The notes: generated from the letters alone by a model not told the origin. Positions 1 to 9,087 are shown, counted from the stretch's first letter. The stretch is 64,000 bases of DNA from Bradyrhizobium guangzhouense (GCF_004114955.1 NZ_CP030053.1:3720001-3784000), one strand, 5' to 3'. Numbers and translations are program-made.

Positions 1-354
1 TTGCACAATCGGGTGCCGGATATGGCAGGAACGCTCGGCATTTCCATGGTCGCGGCGATGCAGTCGGCAATATTCATCAAGGTCGAGGGCGCGGCCTGCA
101 GCACGGTGATGATCACCGGTAACATGCGTCAGACCATCGAGAACATCTTCGCGGTCGTCTACGGAGGCGCGCCGCTGGGGACGCTGCGCAGATCGGCCAT
201 CTTCTTCGCCCTGTGCGCGGTGTTCGGCTGTGGCGCGGCCATTGGTGCTTTCGCCACCGAGACCATTCCCAACCTCGCGCTCGGCGGTCCCGTCGTTGCG
301 CTGCTGATTGTCCTGCTGCGCTGCGAGGCGACACCGCGCGAGGTGATCACATGA
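1..354 (+). CDS. DUF1275 (YoaK-like) membrane protein, C-terminal part
   Basis: The reading frame is open from the first base, so the true start lies upstream of the window and only about 117 C-terminal residues are visible. They contain the short conserved stretch with MITGNMRQ that is typical of DUF1275/YoaK integral membrane proteins, followed by two hydrophobic segments (about residues 62-83 and 90-107). The family has no settled function; transport has been suggested. The stop codon overlaps the ATG of the SulP gene by four bases (ATGA), which suggests translational coupling and possibly a joint role in anion transport. The family assignment comes from motif and hydrophobicity only. Confidence 0.72.
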   Translation: MHNRVPDMAGTLGISMVAAMQSAIFIKVEGAACSTVMITGNMRQTIENIFAVVYGGAPLGTLRRSAIFFALCAVFGCGAAIGAFATETIPNLALGGPVVALLIVLLRCEATPREVIT

Positions 355-2057
355 TTACGCCATCCGAACCGAAATGGACGCGGTTCTTTCCACCGGCCGA
401 CTGGCTTGCCGCCTATCGTCGCGAATGGCTTCCAGCCGATGCCGTCGCCGGCGTCACACTCGCCGCTTACGCCATTCCGGTCTCGCTGGCCTACGCGGCA
501 CTTGCCGGCCTGCAGCCGCAGATCGGTGTCTACGGCTACATGCTCGGCGGCATTGGTTATGCCCTGCTTGGGGATTCGCGGCAGTTGGCGATCGGCCCGA
601 CGTCGGCGATCTCGCTGATGATCGCAGCGACCGTCGGCGCGCTCGCCGGCGGCGACGCCGTGAAGTATGCCCAGATTGCAAGTCTCGCGGCGTTCGGCGT
701 TGCGGTGCTCTGCTTCACGGCCTGGCTGTTCAAGCTCAGCGTGCTGGTTCGGCTGGTCAGCGACAGCATTCTGGTCGGATTCAAGGCCGGTGCGGGGCTC
801 ACCATCATCATGAGCCAGTTGCCGAGCCTTTTCGGTGTCGCCGGCGGCGGGCACAATTTCTTTGACCGTGCCTTCAAGCTGGCCGGGCAGCTCGGTCATC
901 TCGATCCCCTGGTGCTGGCGATCGGTGCTGTCGCGCTCCTGCTGCTTCTGCTCGGCGAACGGCTCTTGCCTGGCAAGCCGGTCGGTATCACCATCGTGGC
1001 TCTCGCGATCGTGGTGGCGACGCTATCAGGCTTTCCCGGCCGCGGTGTGCCCGTGACCGGGAAGATCCCGGAGGGCCTACCGGCGCTGGGCATGCCGACC
1101 TTCGGCCTGCTTGAATTCGACGATTTGTTTCCGCTCGCCGCCGGCTGCGTGCTGCTGGCGTACATCGAAGGCGTTTCGGCGGCCCGGAGCTTTGCCGCCA
1201 AGCACGGCTATCCGCTCGACGTCCGCCAGGAGTTTTTGGGGCTGGGCGCCGCGAACCTCGCCGCCGCCTTCGGTCATGGCTATCCCGTCGCCGGCGGCCT
1301 GTCGCAATCGGCGGTCAATGACAGCGCGGGTGCGCGAACACCTCTTGCGCTCGTGATCTGTTCGGTCACGCTCGGGCTCTGTCTTCTGTTCTTCACGGGG
1401 CTGCTGACCAACCTGCCGAAGGCGGTACTCGCGGCCATCGTCTTTGCCGCGGTCTACAAGCTGGTCGATATCCGAGCGCTGGTGCGGATGTGGCAGGTGA
1501 GCCGGATCGACTTCTACGCTGCGTCGATCGCACTGATCTCGGTGCTGTTGCTCGGCATCCTCCAGGGCGTCTTGCTGGCCTCGATCGCGTCGATCATCCT
1601 GCTGCTGGCGCGCGCCTCGCGGCCCAACGTTGCCTTTCTCGGCCGCTTGCCGGGCAGCGGCCGCTATTCGGACAGCGCGCGACATCGGGACGTCGAGCCG
1701 CTCGTCGGCATCATCGCGTTTCGTCCCGAAGCTTCGCTGCTCTACATCAATGCCGAGACGATTCTGGATACGGTGCTGACCGCGCTGCGTAGTTCGCCGG
1801 GCGTCCATCTGGTCGCCTGCGACCTTTCCGCGTCGCCCACGATCGATCTGGCGGGCGCGCGCATGCTGCACGATCTCCATGACGAGCTTGCGTCGCGCCG
1901 GGTGACCCTCTGCATCGTCGGCGCGCACGCGCAGCTTCGCGACCTGCTGCGCGCCGAAGGGCTCGGGGAGAAGACCGACAGCGGTCAGTGGCTGCGCTCG
2001 CTCGACAGCGTGCTCGGCGAAAACACCGGCGGTCCGGCGGCCCAGCGAACGGCGTGA
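351..2057 (+). CDS. SulP family inorganic anion transporter with STAS domain
   Basis: A 568-residue SulP/SLC26-type permease. The N-terminal two thirds holds about ten to twelve hydrophobic segments, starting with the family block around residues 36-60 (AYAIPVSLAYAALAGL), and the glycine-rich AGAGL and GYPVAGGLSQSAVNDSAG motifs are present. The C-terminal 120 residues form a STAS domain (from about residue 445, with VACDLSASPTIDLAGA as its core). Such proteins move sulfate, bicarbonate, dicarboxylates or other anions across the inner membrane; the substrate cannot be read here. The ATG at 351 was chosen because it overlaps the upstream stop codon and starts exactly at the family's N-terminal region; longer extensions run antisense-like into the neighbour. 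Confidence 0.9.
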   Translation: MITPSEPKWTRFFPPADWLAAYRREWLPADAVAGVTLAAYAIPVSLAYAALAGLQPQIGVYGYMLGGIGYALLGDSRQLAIGPTSAISLMIAATVGALAGGDAVKYAQIASLAAFGVAVLCFTAWLFKLSVLVRLVSDSILVGFKAGAGLTIIMSQLPSLFGVAGGGHNFFDRAFKLAGQLGHLDPLVLAIGAVALLLLLLGERLLPGKPVGITIVALAIVVATLSGFPGRGVPVTGKIPEGLPALGMPTFGLLEFDDLFPLAAGCVLLAYIEGVSAARSFAAKHGYPLDVRQEFLGLGAANLAAAFGHGYPVAGGLSQSAVNDSAGARTPLALVICSVTLGLCLLFFTGLLTNLPKAVLAAIVFAAVYKLVDIRALVRMWQVSRIDFYAASIALISVLLLGILQGVLLASIASIILLLARASRPNVAFLGRLPGSGRYSDSARHRDVEPLVGIIAFRPEASLLYINAETILDTVLTALRSSPGVHLVACDLSASPTIDLAGARMLHDLHDELASRRVTLCIVGAHAQLRDLLRAEGLGEKTDSGQWLRSLDSVLGENTGGPAAQRTA

Positions 2058-2115
2058 CGAGCTTGTTGCGTTGCGAATGGCACCGCACGCGGCCTGCCGA
2101 GAATGAACGCGACCG

Positions 2116-2129
2116 TTGACTTGGATCAA
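2116..2129. promoter_or_regulatory. FixK/FNR-type box (TTGACTTGGATCAA)
   Basis: Near-perfect dyad TTGAC-N4-ATCAA located 66 nt before the decarboxylase start codon. It fits the FixK2 consensus TTGM-N6-KCAA known from Bradyrhizobium. It would control the decarboxylase-exchanger-secreted protein operon. Confidence 0.7.
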
Positions 2130-2195
2130 TGGAGCGACCGGCGCCCAAAGCACGATCCCGCATCATTTTTCGCTTGTAAGGATCGGGAGAGATAT

Positions 2196-4949
2196 ATGTC
2201 CAAGGACACCAAGGCCGCGCAGAAGCGCATCGATCAGTTCTTCTCCGGTCCCGGCGCGCGCGCGGACGATTGGCGCGATCTGGTCGAGGCTGCCAAAGTC
2301 TGGGCGCGCGGCGGCGATCGCGCACCTTATGACGAGGCGCTGGCCAATCTGTCGGTGACGGAAGAATTCCACGGCTATCCCGGCCTGCAATTGATGGCGG
2401 CCCTGCGCGAGGCAGCCTCGTCAGGCGATGCGGCCGCCTCGCGCTCGCTTGCGACCCGGATCACCCAGGCGTTGGCCACGCGATCCTTCCGCCAGCATGC
2501 CGGCGATTGGAATGCGAAGGATGATGGCAATGGCGATGCGCCCGAACTGGCGTCGCCCACCTTCGCCGGGCATAAGGCGCGCCGACCCTATTTCGAGACC
2601 TTGATCGTCACCGGCGTGTCATCCAGCCAATGGCCGGCTCTCGCGGCCGAATGGCGCAAGCTGCGCCGTCCAGAAGACGGCTTCATTTACGAGCCGGTCA
2701 TCGTCGGCAGTCTCGAAGACGCCTTCTGCGCGACCATGCTCAATCCGAATCTGGGGGCCGTCATCATCAACGAGGGCTTTGGCCTTCGTTCCCGGCACGA
2801 TGCGCCGGTGCTCCGTTCGCTCACGGCGACGGCCGGTCTCAAGGACGAATCCGATGCCTCCGCGCTGCGTCTCGCCCAGATCATCAAGCGCGTCAGGCCG
2901 GAGCTCGATCTCTACATGATCTCGAACCGCGACGTCGAGGAACTCGCCGGCAATCCCGAGGCCAACGTGGTTCGCCGCATTTTCTATTCGGTGGAAGAGC
3001 TGTTGGAACTGCATCTGTCGATCCTCGAAGGCATCCAGGACCGCTACGACACGCCGTTCTTCGACAATCTCAAGAAATACGCCCAGCGCCCCATAGGCAC
3101 TTTCCACGCGCTGCCGATCGCCCGCGGCAAGTCGATCTTCAAATCCGACTGGATCCGCGACATGGGCGAGTTCTATGGCCCGAACCTGTTCCTGGCCGAG
3201 AGCAGCGCGACCACCGGCGGTCTCGACAGCATGCTGGAGCCGACCGGCAACATCAAGAAGGCCCAGGAGAAGGCGGCGAGGGCGCTTGGCGCCGACCGCG
3301 TCTTCTTCGTCACCAACGGCACCTCGACCTCGAACAAGATGGCGGTGCAGGCGCTGCTCGCGCCGGGCGACATCGCGATCGTCGATCGCAACTGCCACAA
3401 GTCGCACCATTACGGCATGGTGCTCGCCGGCGCGCAGCCGCTCTATGTCGAAGCGTTCCCGATGACGGAATATTCGATGTATGGCGCAGTGCCGCTCAAG
3501 ACGATCAAGCAGGCCCTGCTCAACGCCAGGGCCGAGGGCCGGCTCGATCGCGTCAAGATGCTGGACCTGACCAACTGCACCTTCGACGGCCACATCTACA
3601 ACACCCGCCGGGTGATGGAGGAATGCCTCGCCATCAAGCCGGATCTGATCTTCCTGTGGGACGAGGCCTGGTTCGGCTTCGCGCGCTTCTCGCCGTTCCT
3701 GCGCCGCCGCACCGGCCTCGGCGCCGCCAACGACATCGAGGCGTGGATGCGTGATCCCAAATCGGTCGATGCCTATGAGAAGCAACAGGCTCAGCTCGGC
3801 AAGACCCCGACGGACGAGGTGCTGCTCAACACGAGGCTCGTTCCCGATCCCAGGAAGATCCGCTTGCGGGTGTACCAGACCAACTCGACCCATAAGTCGA
3901 TGTCGGCGATCCGGCAGGGTTCGATGCTGTCGGTCAAGGACGTCGAATTCCACACGGTCGAGCAGCAATTCAAGGAGGCCGTGTTCACGCATGCCTCCAC
4001 CAGCCCGAACCAGCAGCTCATCGCCAGCCTCGACATCTCGCGGCGGCAGATGGAGCTGGAGGGCTATGGCCTCGTCGCCAATGCGATCGAGATCGCGTTC
4101 GCGATCCGGCAGGCGGTGAACAACAATCCGCTGCTCTCGAAATACTTCCGCATCCTCGGCGCCGACGGCATGGTGCCGGCGCAGTATCGCCAGACCGGCT
4201 TCACGGATTATCTCTCGGCTGGCGTGAACTGGGCGACGACACTGAAGAGCCTCGACGAGGACGAGTTCTGCCTCGATCCGACCCGCATGACGCTGGTGTG
4301 CGGCATGGCCGGTTTCGACGGGACCCAGTTCAAGGGCATTCTCGCCAACGACTACAATATCCAGGTCAACAAGACCTCGCGCAACTCGGTCCTGGTCCAG
4401 TCCAACATCAACAACACCCGCAGCGACGTCGCGCATCTCATTCGCGTCCTCGCCGAGATCGCAGGCGAGGTCGATCGGGGGCTGGTGCAAGGCGGCGAAA
4501 ATGCGCGCAAGACGTTCGAGGCGCGCGTCAAGAGCCTGATGAAGGACGTGCCCGACTTGCCGAACTTCTCGCACTTCCATCCGAGCTTCCGCGGTGATTC
4601 CGGCACCAGGACCAACGAGGGCGACATCCGCAGCGGCTTCTATGCCGCCTATGACGTCGCCGGCTGCGAGCATATCCGCCTCAACGATCCCGAGATCGAC
4701 CGTCGGCTGAAGGCCGGCCCCGAGCTGGTCTCGGCGAATTTCGTGATCCCTTATCCGCCGGGCTTCCCGATCATGGTGCCGGGCCAGGTGATCACCCAGG
4801 AGACCATCGACTTCATGCGCAAGCTCGATGTGAAGGAGATCCATGGCTACGACGCCAAGGAGGGGCTCAAGCTCGTGCGCACGGAGGCTCTGGCGAAGCT
4901 CGGCCGGCCCAAGCCCGGCACGCAGCCGAAGCTCAAGGCCGCGTCATAG
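2196..4949 (+). CDS. Orn/Lys/Arg decarboxylase-family PLP enzyme (large form)
   Basis: A 917-residue fold-type I PLP decarboxylase of the bacterial ornithine/lysine/arginine group; E. coli members are about 710-755 residues, so this one is longer, mainly at the N terminus. The PLP lysine is Lys567 in the context STHKS, and the cofactor aspartate is Asp489 in WDEAWFGF. Residues 340-420 carry the substrate-side FVTNGTSTSNK block. These enzymes remove the alpha-carboxylate of a basic amino acid, consume a proton and form a polyamine. Which amino acid is used cannot be decided here. The ATG at 2196 was chosen because GGGAGAG lies 5 nt upstream; a frame open from 2103 would run through the FixK-type box. 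The exchanger gene follows after 18 nt, so the product is probably exported or its substrate imported by that protein. Confidence 0.88.
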   Translation: MSKDTKAAQKRIDQFFSGPGARADDWRDLVEAAKVWARGGDRAPYDEALANLSVTEEFHGYPGLQLMAALREAASSGDAAASRSLATRITQALATRSFRQHAGDWNAKDDGNGDAPELASPTFAGHKARRPYFETLIVTGVSSSQWPALAAEWRKLRRPEDGFIYEPVIVGSLEDAFCATMLNPNLGAVIINEGFGLRSRHDAPVLRSLTATAGLKDESDASALRLAQIIKRVRPELDLYMISNRDVEELAGNPEANVVRRIFYSVEELLELHLSILEGIQDRYDTPFFDNLKKYAQRPIGTFHALPIARGKSIFKSDWIRDMGEFYGPNLFLAESSATTGGLDSMLEPTGNIKKAQEKAARALGADRVFFVTNGTSTSNKMAVQALLAPGDIAIVDRNCHKSHHYGMVLAGAQPLYVEAFPMTEYSMYGAVPLKTIKQALLNARAEGRLDRVKMLDLTNCTFDGHIYNTRRVMEECLAIKPDLIFLWDEAWFGFARFSPFLRRRTGLGAANDIEAWMRDPKSVDAYEKQQAQLGKTPTDEVLLNTRLVPDPRKIRLRVYQTNSTHKSMSAIRQGSMLSVKDVEFHTVEQQFKEAVFTHASTSPNQQLIASLDISRRQMELEGYGLVANAIEIAFAIRQAVNNNPLLSKYFRILGADGMVPAQYRQTGFTDYLSAGVNWATTLKSLDEDEFCLDPTRMTLVCGMAGFDGTQFKGILANDYNIQVNKTSRNSVLVQSNINNTRSDVAHLIRVLAEIAGEVDRGLVQGGENARKTFEARVKSLMKDVPDLPNFSHFHPSFRGDSGTRTNEGDIRSGFYAAYDVAGCEHIRLNDPEIDRRLKAGPELVSANFVIPYPPGFPIMVPGQVITQETIDFMRKLDVKEIHGYDAKEGLKLVRTEALAKLGRPKPGTQPKLKAAS

Positions 4950-4967
4950 GTATCGGAGGGGACCGAC

Positions 4968-6668
4968 ATGCAGGGATTTTTCACGTTCCTTCAGCAGAAC
5001 CCGTATCTGCTGCTGTTCTTCGTCGTCGGCCTCGCCGTCTATATTGGCCGGGCCAGCATCAAGGGTTACGGCCTCGGCATGGTCGCCGGCGCCATTGTGG
5101 TGGGCGCCGGCCTGTCGGTGTGGTCGTCGACCTACGGCGTCAAGCTCGAGCTGAATAATTTTGCCAAGAGTCTGTTCTACTATCTCTTCATGTACGGGGT
5201 GGGCCTGCGTGTCGGGCCGTCCTTCATCAACAGCCTGAAAGGTGACGGGCTGAAGTTCTGCATATTGGCGCTGGTGTCGAGCGTGCTCGGCCTCGCGCTG
5301 GTCGTTCTTGGTGCCAAGATCTTCGATCTTCCTGTTGGTGCCGCGGGCGGCATGCTGGCGGGCTCGCAGACGATGTCCGCGGCGATCGGCTCGGCTGAGC
5401 AGGCAATCACCTCGGGCGTCGTCAAATTGCCCGAAGGCATGAAGCCCGAGCAGGCTTCCGGCATGATCGCGCTGTCCTACGGTATCACCTACATCTGGGG
5501 CACCGTCGGCATCATCCTGATCTGCAAATATCTGCCGCGCTGGTGGGGCGTCGACGCCCGGGCCGCCGCGAAGCAATATGAGCAGGAATTCGGGGTCAAG
5601 GATCTCGAAGGCGGCGGCCTCACCGGCTATCGCCAGTTCGGCCTGCGCGCGTACAGACTGGAGAACCCGGCCACGGCGGGCATCAGCATCGCCAAGTTCC
5701 GCGCGATGAATCCGGAATACCGGATCGTCAACGTCGGACGGAACGGCGAGCCGCAAGGCGCCGATGCCGATCTCGTGCTGCAAAAGGGCGATATCGTCGC
5801 CTTGGGCGGCTCGACCGAGCATCTCACCGACAAGATGGGCCTGATCGGTCCCGAGGTCGCGGATGCCAAAACACTCGGCGTTCCCATGGACCAGGCGGAC
5901 ATCCTCATCACCAACAAGGACATGGTGGGACGGACGTTCGAATCCTTCCGCGATACGGCGATTGCCGGCCAGTTGCAGGTTACCAAGGTCGAGCGCGGGG
6001 GCGTGCAGATCCCGGCCGGTCTCAAGACCAAGCTGGAGCGGATGGACATCGTCTCGGTCGTCGGCCTCAAGTCTGCGGTCAACGAGCTCGGCGACATGTG
6101 GGGCCGCATTGCGCGCACCAACACGTCGACCGACCTGCTGACGCTGGCGACCGGCATGATCCTCGGCTTCCTGATCGGCATGGTGGACTTCCCAGCGTTC
6201 GGCGCCAGGGTTGGCCTCGGCAATGCCGGCGGCCTCCTGCTGTCGGGTGTGATCGTGTCCTCGATCGTGTCGCGGCTCCGGTTCTTCGGCAATACGCCGA
6301 ACGCGGCTCGCAACGTGCTCGAAGATCTCGGCCTCGTCGTGTTCGTTGCCATCGTCGGCGTCAATGCCGGCGCCGGGCTGCTGTCGCAGCTGACGGGTGC
6401 GATTGCCCTCAAGATCTTCATCGTCGGGTTCATTGCCTGCACGATCCCGCCGTTCATCGTCTGGGCGATCGGCTTCCACGTCTTCAAGATCAACCCGGCG
6501 GTGCTGATGGGCGGCGTTGCCGGCGCGCGGTCGCATTCCGGTCCGTGCCGGGAGGCCGCGGTCGAAATTCAGAGCTCCGTGCCCTGGATCGGATTCCCGG
6601 TCGGCTATGCCGTCTCGGGCATCCTGCTGACCATCTTCGGCTATTTCGCAATGCTGCTGGCGCAGTAA
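4968..6668 (+). CDS. AspT/YidE-type amino acid exchanger (AAE family)
   Basis: A 566-residue inner-membrane protein with the duplicated architecture of aspartate:alanine exchangers. A hydrophobic N-terminal half (residues 10-180, with the loop motif GSQTMSAAIGSA) is followed by two cytoplasmic RCK_C/TrkA_C domains (about 205-285 and 290-370), then a second hydrophobic half (about 385-565) with the related motif GVAGARSHSGPC. AspT in Tetragenococcus exchanges aspartate for alanine next to an aspartate decarboxylase. Here the adjacent enzyme is instead an Orn/Lys/Arg-type decarboxylase, so the exchanged pair may differ. GGAGGGG lies 7 nt before the ATG. It is the second gene of the FixK-box operon. 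Confidence 0.88.
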   Translation: MQGFFTFLQQNPYLLLFFVVGLAVYIGRASIKGYGLGMVAGAIVVGAGLSVWSSTYGVKLELNNFAKSLFYYLFMYGVGLRVGPSFINSLKGDGLKFCILALVSSVLGLALVVLGAKIFDLPVGAAGGMLAGSQTMSAAIGSAEQAITSGVVKLPEGMKPEQASGMIALSYGITYIWGTVGIILICKYLPRWWGVDARAAAKQYEQEFGVKDLEGGGLTGYRQFGLRAYRLENPATAGISIAKFRAMNPEYRIVNVGRNGEPQGADADLVLQKGDIVALGGSTEHLTDKMGLIGPEVADAKTLGVPMDQADILITNKDMVGRTFESFRDTAIAGQLQVTKVERGGVQIPAGLKTKLERMDIVSVVGLKSAVNELGDMWGRIARTNTSTDLLTLATGMILGFLIGMVDFPAFGARVGLGNAGGLLLSGVIVSSIVSRLRFFGNTPNAARNVLEDLGLVVFVAIVGVNAGAGLLSQLTGAIALKIFIVGFIACTIPPFIVWAIGFHVFKINPAVLMGGVAGARSHSGPCREAAVEIQSSVPWIGFPVGYAVSGILLTIFGYFAMLLAQ

Positions 6669-6687
6669 AACAAAGGGGAACTTTGCC

Positions 6688-7122
6688 ATGAAAAAATTGA
6701 CCGTCGGAGCTGCGCTGGCCGCTTCGCTTGCGATCCTTGCCGGATTCAGCACGCCCTCGCGTGCCGACACCGGCCAGGTCGCCGTCGTCTTCACCAAGGG
6801 CGGCTTCATCGTCGGCGTCGGCGGCGGGGAGGGCGTGCTGCTCTACAGGGGCCACAAATATCCCTTCACGGTGTCAGGGATGAGCGTCGGCTTTACCGTC
6901 GGCGCCTCGACCACGAAGCTGGTCGGACGCGCGCTCAATCTGAAGGGACCGCAGTCGATCGAAGGCTCCTATGCCGCGGGCGGCGCAGGCGGCGCCGTTG
7001 CAGCCGGTGCCGGCGCCGTGCAGCTGCAGAACGGCAATGGCGTGATCCTACAGCTCAGCGGACCGAAGGTCGGCGCGGAGCTTTCGGCCGCCGTCGGCGG
7101 CGTCACGATCCGGCTCAAATAG
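6688..7122 (+). CDS. Small secreted protein, paralogue of the protein at 15032-15490
   Basis: 144 residues with a clear Sec signal peptide (about residues 1-26, ending ...PSRA-DT). The mature part is glycine- and alanine-rich and carries the blocks VGVGGGEGVLLYRG, YPFTVSG and a C-terminal GPKxGxEL segment. The same blocks recur in the same order in the protein at 15032-15490, so the two form one family. The glycine-rich C-terminal part is reminiscent of EipA/SYLF-type periplasmic lipid- or envelope-associated proteins, but I cannot assign it. It ends an operon with the decarboxylase and the AspT-like exchanger, 19 nt after the latter, and is followed by a strong terminator. An envelope role in acid or anaerobic stress is inference. 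Confidence 0.75.
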   Translation: MKKLTVGAALAASLAILAGFSTPSRADTGQVAVVFTKGGFIVGVGGGEGVLLYRGHKYPFTVSGMSVGFTVGASTTKLVGRALNLKGPQSIEGSYAAGGAGGAVAAGAGAVQLQNGNGVILQLSGPKVGAELSAAVGGVTIRLK

Positions 7123-7150
7123 CGGGAGCGAGGCTTGCACCAAACAAAAC

Positions 7151-7175
7151 GGGCTGCGTCACCGCAGCCCTTTTT
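7151..7175 (+). terminator. Rho-independent terminator
   Basis: Perfect 8-bp stem (GGGCTGCG / CGCAGCCC) with a TCAC loop followed by TTTTT, 28 nt after the stop of the secreted-protein gene. It closes the decarboxylase operon and separates it from the convergent PPK2 gene. Confidence 0.9.
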
Positions 7176-7194
7176 CATATGGCGATCGTGCGCG

Positions 7195-7995
7195 TCAATA
7201 TCGCTCTTCGACGAACTTCCGCCCGCGCAGGCTGGCCTGGTCGTTGTAGCGTCCCTTGTGGGAGCGAGGCGGCAGCTTGACCTTCTCGCGCTTGACCTTC
7301 TTGTAGGGGATCGTCTGCAGGATATGCGAGATGACGTTGAGCCGCGCACGCCGCTTGTCGTCGGAGCGGATCAGCCGCCATGGCGCATGCTTGGTGTCGG
7401 TCGCCTCGAACATCATGTCCCGCGCACGGGAATAGTCGTACCAGCGGCCGAATGACTCGGTGTCCATCGGGCTCAACTTCCATTGCCGCAGCGGATCCTC
7501 GATCCGCGCCTTGAAGCGGAGTTCCTGCTCCTCCATCCCGACCTCGAGCCACAGCTTGATCAGGATGATGCCGGCATCCACGGCGAATTTCTCGACCAGC
7601 GGGCACAATTCCAGGAAGCGCTTGTGGTCGGCCGGCGAACAGAAGCCCATGACATATTCGACGCCGGCGCGGTTGTACCAGCTGCGGTCGAAGATCACGA
7701 TCTCGCCGCCGGCGGGATACTGTTCGATATAGCGTTGCAGGAAGAGTTGGGATTTCTGCCGGTCGGAAGGTGCGGGCAGGGCACAGACACGGAAGACGCG
7801 CGGGCTCACCTTTTCGGTCAAGGCCTTGATGGTGCCGCCCTTGCCGGCAGCGTCGCGGCCCTCGAAGAGGATGATCACCTTGAGTCTCTGCGCTTTGACC
7901 CACTCCTGAAGGTGACACAGCTCGACCTGGAGCTTTTCGAGCTCCTTCTCGTAGACTTTGCGCTTCATTTTCTCCGCGGACTTGTCCTTCGCCAT
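7195..7995 (-). CDS. ppk2: Polyphosphate kinase 2 (PPK2)
   Basis: 266 residues, the usual size of a one-domain PPK2. The Walker A motif GRDAAGKGG lies at residues 46-54, and the Walker B/lid region IFDRSWYNRA at 101-110; the family's SPMD and WY(D) blocks follow (about 180-195). The enzyme transfers phosphate between polyphosphate and nucleoside diphosphates in the cytoplasm, preferentially making NTPs from polyP in most PPK2 proteins. The gene lies 40 nt downstream of a hypothetical gene on the same strand whose promoter region holds a perfect FixK/FNR-type box, so PPK2 may be induced at low oxygen as an energy reserve enzyme. Confidence 0.93.
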   Translation of the reverse strand: MAKDKSAEKMKRKVYEKELEKLQVELCHLQEWVKAQRLKVIILFEGRDAAGKGGTIKALTEKVSPRVFRVCALPAPSDRQKSQLFLQRYIEQYPAGGEIVIFDRSWYNRAGVEYVMGFCSPADHKRFLELCPLVEKFAVDAGIILIKLWLEVGMEEQELRFKARIEDPLRQWKLSPMDTESFGRWYDYSRARDMMFEATDTKHAPWRLIRSDDKRRARLNVISHILQTIPYKKVKREKVKLPPRSHKGRYNDQASLRGRKFVEERY

Positions 7996-8035
7996 GCTTG
8001 TCCCTTCGCCGTTGCGCTCGTCGCTCGTCTCGAAA

Positions 8036-8488
8036 TCACTTGTCCCATGAAATGGTCACGCCGATATCGCCCGGCATGCCGCCCGGAAATTCGATGACCT
8101 GATAGGCAATGCGATAACCGCGCGGCTGAAGATAGTCGGCCCAGAGCTGGAAGATCTCCTTGGGGATCCCGGTCAGCGTGTTTTCCCAGCCCTTTTCCAT
8201 CTGGTTGATGGCGCGTCCCTTGTCGGTGCAGAGCGAGTTGGGGAAGCGATAGACCATCACCTCGGTGAGGCCGTTTCGCACCGCGCGCTGGATGATGGTC
8301 GCCGCGAGCTTGATCTTCTCCTCCTCGCTCTTGCCGGAGGGCTTGCTCAGGCGCTCGATCAGCGCGTGCTTCTCGGCTTCGGCGGCCGCGGCGAGACGGA
8401 CATACTCTTCCGCCTTCTCGGCCTCCTTCAGTGCCGCCTCTTTGCGGATCTGCGTGGCACTGGGAATGAGTTCGTCAAGCCCGGGCAT
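8036..8488 (-). CDS. Conserved hypothetical protein, PPK2 operon
   Basis: 150 residues with no signal peptide and no membrane segment. Residues 15-65 are charged and alanine/glutamate-rich, predicted as a coiled coil. The C-terminal part (75-150) looks globular and contains VMVYRFPNSLCTDKGRAIN and YRIAYQVIEFPGGMPGD. I do not recognise a characterised family, although such proteins seem common in Bradyrhizobium. The gene starts 67 nt from a perfect FixK/FNR-type box that it shares with the divergent DUF3302 gene, and it is followed after 40 nt by PPK2, so the two are probably co-transcribed. Confidence 0.75.
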   Translation of the reverse strand: MPGLDELIPSATQIRKEAALKEAEKAEEYVRLAAAAEAEKHALIERLSKPSGKSEEEKIKLAATIIQRAVRNGLTEVMVYRFPNSLCTDKGRAINQMEKGWENTLTGIPKEIFQLWADYLQPRGYRIAYQVIEFPGGMPGDIGVTISWDK

Positions 8489-8555
8489 GGCTTCGGCTCC
8501 CTGTGATTGTTCGAACGGCGTTCATGGACGCTAGGTCCGGCACGGCCGCGTTCCC

Positions 8556-8569
8556 TTGATTCAAATCAA
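8556..8569. promoter_or_regulatory. FixK/FNR-type box (TTGATTCAAATCAA)
   Basis: Perfect TTGAT-N4-ATCAA dyad in the divergent region between the hypothetical/PPK2 operon (start 67 nt away on the minus strand) and the DUF3302/HlyD operon (start 59 nt away on the plus strand). One symmetric site could serve both directions. Confidence 0.82.
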
Positions 8570-8628
8570 GCAATCCGGGGGGCTTGCCGAACACAGTGCC
8601 GCCCAAGGCGTTTGACCGGGAGAGGCAA

Positions 8629-9087
8629 TTGAACGATCAGCTCAATCCAATGGCTCCGCACCATCTGCCGTTCTATCTCGCGCCAGGGAGCGGGACCGAC
8701 ACCTTGATGGTGATCATGGGGGTCTTCCTGATCGGCACCGTGCTGTGGGTCGGCACGCTCTATTGGAAGCTGCACAGTCTGCCGGAGCGGATGGCGCACA
8801 AGTCGCAGAAGCTCCAATTCGAGTTCGTGGCCGTGCTCGGCCTGATCTCGCTGTTCACGCATATGCACATCTTCTGGATTGCGGGCCTCTTGATCGCGCT
8901 GATAGACATACCCGATTTCGGCACGCCGCTGCGCAGCATCGCCGATTCCGTCGAGAAGATTGCCGACGCGACGCCGGAAGGCGCCGCGATGAGCACGGAT
9001 GCTGGCTCGGCGCCCTCGGCTGCCGAGACGCCGCCTTCAACCGACAAGCCGGGCCCCGCGAAGGAAAAGGAGCACAGCCATGTTTGA
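8629..9087 (+). CDS. DUF3302 (YiaW-like) inner-membrane protein
   Basis: About 152 residues with two hydrophobic segments (roughly residues 22-42 and 65-88) and a hydrophilic, alanine/proline-rich C-terminal tail. Size, topology and the HlyD-type partner immediately downstream match the E. coli yiaW-yiaV pair, so DUF3302 is the likely family. The start is uncertain: TTG at 8629 has GGGAGAGG three bases upstream, while ATG at 8650 lacks a ribosome site and TTG at 8584 is too far upstream. Its end overlaps the HlyD-type gene by 8 nt. It probably acts together with that protein in an export or envelope complex. Confidence 0.75.
   Translation: MNDQLNPMAPHHLPFYLAPGSGTDTLMVIMGVFLIGTVLWVGTLYWKLHSLPERMAHKSQKLQFEFVAVLGLISLFTHMHIFWIAGLLIALIDIPDFGTPLRSIADSVEKIADATPEGAAMSTDAGSAPSAAETPPSTDKPGPAKEKEHSHV

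Noticed and set aside
2619..4844. Very long open frame (about 740 codons) antisense to the decarboxylase gene
   Set aside because: It is His/Arg/Leu/Glu-rich with no motif and lies exactly opposite a well-conserved enzyme. High GC codon bias creates such antisense frames throughout this window.
5930..5960. GTTCGAATCC-like sequence suggesting a tRNA T-arm
   Set aside because: It lies inside the AspT-like gene and no cloverleaf can be drawn around it.
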